Positions 58,947 to 64,000 of a stretch of DNA of 64,000 nt are shown here, one piece after another. A model generated the notes under the pieces. The model worked only from the letters and a program-made list of their open reading frames with translations. It had not been told where the DNA came from and did not search any database. Every line of letters starts with the position of its first letter. Positions within the stretch are counted from its first letter, which is position 1. This DNA is from Sphagnum compactum (taxonomy: Eukaryota; Bryophyta; Sphagnopsida; Sphagnales): contig OZ234494.1 in NCBI GenBank assembly GCA_965153455.1, positions 13,454,001-13,518,000 on the forward strand, in the 5' to 3' direction. The translations under genes and the position numbers were made by a program.

Positions 58947-59340
58947 ACATCCTGAGAATTCTCAACAAATATTTTTCTGAACGAAAAATCTTTTGTGAAG
59001 GTGGGGGGAAATGAAGCATCTTTTGGGCGGGGGAATATTCTGGAATATTCCACCAGTAAAAACTGGAATCTTCAAAAATTAAATAGGTAATTAATTATTT
59101 ATATATTCCACCCCTCCTGAACCTGATCACAACATTGCTTCAAACAAACCAGTGTTGGGGACACAGGCCGGGTATATCAACACGGGTAGCGAGGAAGGAC
59201 CGTAGCTACACCAGCCTGGTATGAGCTGAGGCAATACCGGCTTTAATACGTACCAGTATCAGCTGCTAAAGGGACCTTGAGGTACTATCAGCCTTGTATA
59301 CCAGTTTTATACTTGTCTCAATACCAGGTATTATACCCTA

Positions 59341-59804
59341 GGGCCACAATGAACCAGCACCCCACCAGCGCACCATGAAGGATGAATGATAAGTAGTCAG
59401 GAAACAGTTTTCTGTTGGCTTTCAGTTGCCTAGCTAACCATGGTGATTACCTCAGTTGCTTTTTTTTTTTTTCTCTTCCTACTACCTACTTACAACCCAC
59501 AAGCAGGTTGTTAGTAGGTAGTAGGAAGAGAAAAAAAAAAAAAAGCAACTGAGGTAATCACCATGGTTAGCTACTAAGGGTAGTAAAACCTACTACCCTT
59601 AGCTATGTGTAAACCATCTACGTACCTAGTAGTTACGTATTTTTGTACCTATCTATCTATAATATATGAGACCCATTTCCTACAGAATCAGTTAGTAAGG
59701 CGAAACTAAATATTGACTCAGTTGAGAGGTTCATCCACAACTGAGTAATACCGGACATCCAGTGGATGGTGCGCTGCTGGTGGGTGCTGGTTCACTGTGG
59801 GGCC
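59341..59804. mobile_element. family 1 MITE, full-length copy with hairpin (464 bp)
   Basis: The ends GGGCCACAATGAACCAGCACC and GGTGGGTGCTGGTTCACTGTGGGGCC form terminal inverted repeats. It has the same internal order as the other copies, and the element is longer because its left half contains an extended inverted repeat (next entry). It is the best-preserved copy in the window. Confidence 0.85.
59431..59573. repeat. near-perfect ~66-bp inverted repeat inside the MITE
   Basis: The left arm (TAGCTAACCATGGTGATTAC..., then T13, then CTCTTCCTACTACCTACT) pairs with the right arm (AGTAGGTAGTAGGAAGAG, A14, GCAACTGAGG..., CCATGGTTAGCTA). There is one visible mismatch, one length difference in the homopolymer, and a loop of about ten bases near 59498-59506. 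A second small palindrome (CTAAGGGTAGTA/TACTACCCTTAG) follows at 59574-59603. Confidence 0.9.
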
Positions 59805-59965
59805 AGTCAGAAGTCAGGCTTGGACCTAATACCCGGACCAGACTTGAATGAAACATTTTTAAAAAGCGCCTGATACCCGTACCAGCCGGTATATAGAAAA
59901 ATTTGAAATTCCTTAATACGGGGATGAGCTGGTATGTTCCCACGAGTTGATGCCAGACCCAACAC

Positions 59966-62305
59966 TGGTTCAAACCAATGTTGGGCAGTTGTTAGAAATG
60001 GGAACCAACCGACCCACCAAAACGGTTATCAGAGGCCGTCTGTAGGATTCATAACCATGATTCTAAAAAATCAAAGATCTTGTTGAGTTATATAACCATG
60101 GTTCTCTCCCCCCAAAAAATTCAAGTATCAAATAACCGGCCAAAGTACCACCAGTTCACCCCCAGTTCTTTAAGGATTTGAAGTAATGGGGATAGGTGGT
60201 TTATTTTGATCCTGCCTTTTTTTCCAAAGAATCACAACCAAGCTGTCCAAGGCCCCTATTTGGTTAAGTGGGTACGGTCCTCCGTAGGTGGAATTGTTTC
60301 AGGGTAGGACTTTTGCCTGCTATGGGTAAATTCCAAACTAGACATACCCTGGTCCTATGCATGATGAGTATGTTTGATTCACATATTAGAGGAGTATGAA
60401 TAATGATATGATATTATGAAATATGCATGATTTTGCAGTTCTAAAACCAGGGATTTAAAACTAGCATATGGCACCTTAGATGAAGCAATTTTGGACATAG
60501 GACACCCCAGTTTGAACATTCATAAAATGTTTGGGACTTTAAAAACATCTCACAAAATATATATCTGCACATGAAACAACTTTTAATAGCCTCGAATTGT
60601 AGAGGGCCGGGAAGATTTTAACAAATTTTAACAAATGCATCCAAGTTGCTATACAAAAGTGATGAAGATTGATTGCCTAGAGAAATCCTTTTAAATGATA
60701 GAAATTGTAAAAAGAAATTAGAGCACCCTTATGCCATTATACCTACCACTCCCAACCTAAAGTTCTCACCCCTTGGTATTGGTCTCAACAAAATATGAAA
60801 CTTGAGAAAGGACAGACGAATATTGTTCAAGATTGGGTAGGTCTACAAGCAAAAACCCTAAATATACTACAAACAACTTGGGTATGAGCTTCAGGGTATA
60901 CCCAATAGGTAGGTGTTGTGACATCCATACACATACCCATGCATATACCCAAGGTTTACCATATATACCAGTACAACACTGGTTGTAAGCTCCCTATACC
61001 CAAGGGGTAGTAGTAGCCCAGGGGCATAAAAGATAAAGAGCTTACTCCCCCTTGGGTAGAAGGAGCTTACAACCATAATCCTTGAAATGGGGAGTCTTGG
61101 GGAGTTTACCCTATCATTTTATAGGGGATTTTTAATTAAAAAGTGGAGTAAAAAATTGGGATTCTTTTGGATTTCTTTCCCCTAGTGTAAAATACACTAA
61201 TTTTTTTATTTTTGGGAAAAATTCACCAATTTTTCAATATCACAAAATTGAAAAAAGAAAGAACAAAAGAAAGAAAGAAGCTTGTACCCTATACAAGTAC
61301 CTTGTTGAAACCACTAAAAGCCAACTCTCAAAGGGCCTAAGGAATGTTCACAAGCATTTAACAAAACTAAGTGAAATTTTGCCCCATAATTACCTTAAAA
61401 GAACAAGGTGTCACAAACATGGTGGCCTTACCAATAGATAAGATGTTGTACATGTGCATTTATATATGTATACAAATACATATATTATTATGTGATTTAT
61501 TTGTATGTATCATAACACAAGATGATGTCTATTGTAACAACTATATGCCTGGACTTTTGGTATGTGCCTTTCGTTTCTTTTTCTTTCCCGTGCTTCGATA
61601 CTTTCTTTTGATAAATTTTGGCAGAGTTTCATCATCTTTAGTGGTTATTATCAAAATAAAAAGTTTTTTTATATTTCTAAGCATTCCATTGATAAAAAAA
61701 TAGATTGAAATGGCATTTATTTTAAAATCTTGACCAAAAAATGTATAAAAATTTTATTTTAAAAAATAATAATTCAAACCCTAAAAACCCATCGATTCAC
61801 AACTGGCCAAAACATTCCCATTATTCAATGCAAAATCAAAATTCCAAAAGTCCAAATTCCAATAACAAGAGATATCTTTCATAAGAATAGAGAAATCTCC
61901 ATTCTTATGATGATGAAAATTTTCACAACAAGGTTAACACTTCTTTAAGAAGCCACAAACAAATCGAAACTAAAAAAGACAACAATAAACAAAAAAAAAT
62001 TTTAAAACAAAAAACAAAAAATAATGGCATTAGTAACAAGGTACAATTATACATTATTGGATAGATCCCATGCAATGTTGGATTCTAGGACTTTATGGAC
62101 TGACATCAAAACCCTACAAGAACAAAACTTTGCTCACAAGGTGTTACATAGGCTTGTATAGTGGGTGAGTAAAGAATGAGAAGATTTGACAACTCTCTGA
62201 ACTTTCAAACAAGCCCAAAACACAATGTCAAAGTATAAATGCCAATCACATGTAAAAACACCTTTTTAAATCTTTTGGCATGTCTATGTTGAACTCCAAT
62301 CACCA
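59966..62305. other. intergenic region
   Basis: 60000-60240 contains a further AAAGAACC/GGTTCTTT-type dispersed repeat. 60880-61080 is rich in TATACCC and GGGTATA words, including opposing GTAAGCTCCCTATACCCAAGG and CCCTTGGGTAGAAGGAGCTTAC arms. 61090-62300 is AT-rich with no gene recognised. Confidence 0.45.
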
Positions 62306-62726
62306 TGGATGCAATCGTTGTTTTAGTATCCTCTACTTCAACCTTCTCAATCATAACACCCCTTTTCTTCATGAAAAATGTCACAAGAGCACCTAGAGCA
62401 ATTTTGGTTTTTTTGGCATCTGGTGAATTTACCTCATGGGGTGAAAGTGTATTATTTGAAAGGAGGGTTGATTCTACACTATCACCAGCATGATTTGAAA
62501 ATAAAGATGCACCATAAGTCTAAGCCTGAAGAAAAATTCTTCAGGCTTAGACTTAAACTCCACCAATTCAGTGAAGTTGTCAACTTCCTTAATGTAAATG
62601 ATTCCAATAGTTGGTAATTTGATGGAGGGAAACAAACGAAGAATCATTGTCAACTCTAGTGACGAAGTAACAAAGTGGTCCATGGCAGTAGAATGTTCTT
62701 TTTCATCAAATAAATATTGACCATAC
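62306..62726 (-). pseudogene. VPS39/VAM6-like fragment
   Basis: VPS39 is a HOPS tethering subunit on endolysosome/vacuole membranes. On the minus strand, after a plausible acceptor (AACACAG|GTATGG), the sequence reads YGQYLFDEKEHSTAMDHF, then LRLFPSIKLPTIGII. This fits the start of the clathrin-like repeat region of plant VPS39 (FAHYLFE..YEEAMEHFL ... LSMYPSIILPKTTII). After a perfect palindrome the reading frame changes and continues SPDAKKTKIALGALVTFF and MKKRGVMIEKVEVEDT. This corresponds to the next VPS39 segment (LMALIKYL-KRR--VIEK) and ends at a possible donor ATG|GTGATT. No other VPS39 exon is seen nearby, so it is probably a displaced fragment or a gene with very distant exons. Confidence 0.6.
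62515..62555. repeat. perfect 19-bp palindrome with 3-base loop
   Basis: Left arm 62515-62533 (TAAGTCTAAGCCTGAAGAA), loop AAA, right arm 62537-62555 (exact reverse complement). It lies inside the VPS39-like fragment exactly where the reading frame changes. Confidence 0.97.
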
Positions 62727-64000
62727 CTGTGTTCCAAACAACATAACATTCATTAGAAACAAATATGTCTTTACTTTGTTTTTGAGCTGAATTGTTCGAA
62801 AATTTGCTTGAAGAATCATAGGAAATATTGTACTAAAACCATTCCTCTGTTTTAATATCTTAATATATGTGCAAGACCTCCCTTAACATAAAAAACTCCC
62901 TCCAAGCACAATACAAACACCCACGTGGTATACACCATGAACTTAACAACCTTCTCCTCCCTCCTTTTGTTTTCCATTCATACACATGCATTCAATTCTC
63001 ACTCTTCAAACACAAAGAACATGGCAATGAAACAATGGCGTGTTGTCAAGATATCCAAAAGATAACTTGCAAGATTAATTAATGATAAACATTTACGTAC
63101 TTTTCTTCTAAACCTTGGAATTAGGGGCTTTTGGTATACATGCGATAAGACCAACCTCTATTGCATCTGCGTGAGCAAACTTGTATGACCTCCTCACATG
63201 TTCATCCACATCCGGTATAGCACATGTGAAAACTTCACATGTTTAAACCACAACATAATCACTTCCAAACAAATCGAAGACAAAATGCCTTCTAGAGCCA
63301 ATAGGCAATGAACATCCATGAAAGGCAAGACCACCCTTAACGGACATTATAACTATAATGGAGAAAGCTTGCCAAGATTGTACACTTGATTAAACTACAA
63401 CCTCCCTATCCATCTTTTTTTAATTATGATGAAAATTTGTGGATTACTAATACAAAGCTCAAAAATATGGTGCCTTTCCTCTACTTGGCCCCCTTGATGA
63501 AGGACTAAGCATAGCCAACATATATCACCTACTAAGCACCAACCACTATGTTAGCCACAACTAGTAAATTTAGAATCCTTTTAAAAGTGTCACAACAATT
63601 CTATGCCTTAGTGTCAAAAGACCTTGTAGAATTGAGTTATATATAAAAGTTGTCAAACATTCAAACACATGGCACGACAAGGGTACACTACCTATGGAGG
63701 AATCTTCCAGGTCCCACATGAGTTACTTGTAAAGTTCAATGATATCAAGAATCTGTGAGCCAAGGACCTTGTAAAAAGCTGCAAAAATTGAAAGCTCATT
63801 TGAATATTTTCTAACATGGTGGCAAGGAGCTTGTTGTAATAGGTAGAAAACATGAAGTTGTAGACAATAAACAATAGTAGATTGTGTAACAGGAGTTAAA
63901 CCAAATAATGCAAGAACTTGATATCTACAGACCATATTTATTTACCAATTTTTCACATAGTTGGATATCAAAAGCTATTAGATATTGTAAACAACTACCA
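62727..64000. other. intergenic or intronic DNA to the window end
   Basis: No gene can be assigned. A minus-strand stretch near 63130-63340 reads GGLAFHGCSLPIGSR and VDEHVRRSYKFAHADAIEVG, broken by a stop. It looks like decayed coding sequence of unknown origin. The rest is AT-rich. Confidence 0.4.

Larger units (their letters stand above)
59160..59965. repeat. family 3 repeat split by a nested MITE
   Basis: 59160-59340 and 59805-59965 carry family 3 wording (GCCTGGTATGAGCTGAGGC, CTCAATACCAGGTATTATACCC; then CCTGATACCCGTACCAGCCG). The family 1 MITE at 59341-59804 sits between them, so the MITE inserted later. Confidence 0.55.

Noticed and set aside
1-64000. CRISPR array, operon, rRNA or prophage features
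   Set aside because: The sequence is a plant nuclear genome. The repeats are tandem or transposon-derived, with no spacer structure.

Overview
The window is nuclear DNA of a land plant. The evidence is spliced genes with short exons and GT-AG introns, three recognisable plant genes, and a large load of decayed plant transposons. Nothing in it is bacterial, viral or organellar. The lineage is uncertain. The pentatricopeptide pseudogene has wording I associate with ferns, lycophytes and other seed-free or early seed plants. Together with old, heavily mutated retroelements and many MITEs this makes me lean to a non-flowering vascular plant, but only weakly.

Layout. 1-3.7 kb: a minus-strand gene for a coiled-coil plus CBM48 protein of the PTST1 (PROTEIN TARGETING TO STARCH) type; its 3' exons are resolved and its 5' end is uncertain. 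3.8-10.5 kb: intergenic DNA with a MITE-like repeat and a dead PPR gene (minus strand). 10.5-14.4 kb: a seven-exon plus-strand gene for an unrecognised ~744-residue protein with a coiled coil, duplicated S-P motifs and a KEN box. 14.4-19.2 kb: repeats, including a MITE and a probable Helitron whose body is tandemly duplicated. 19.3-22.5 kb: a four-exon receptor-like cytoplasmic kinase of the RLCK-VII PCRK/PBL type, preceded by a long G-run and a tiny uORF. 24.6-36.7 kb: one very decayed Ty3/gypsy LTR retrotransposon with gag, protease, RT, RNase H and integrase remnants, LTRs, and probable nested sequence carrying tandem repeats. 39.1-43.9 kb: a complete seven-exon NOB1 gene (PIN-domain pre-rRNA endonuclease) with a telo-box and site II element upstream. 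44.9-46.3 kb: a PIF/Harbinger-like fossil with convergent remnants of transposase and accessory ORF. 47-60 kb: MITE copies, nested repeats and AT-rich DNA. 62.3-62.7 kb: a VPS39-like exon fragment interrupted by a perfect palindrome.

The intact genes are unrelated housekeeping or signalling functions (starch granule/synthase targeting, immune signalling, 40S ribosome maturation, one unknown) and do not form a cluster or pathway. I did not find a convincing new multi-gene system. The most unusual items are the Helitron-like tandem array, the MITE with a long near-perfect hairpin, the unknown cell-cycle-like gene, and the palindrome at a reading-frame change in the VPS39 fragment. Exon borders were placed by eye from splice consensus, reading phase and remembered family similarity; no search or alignment program was run.
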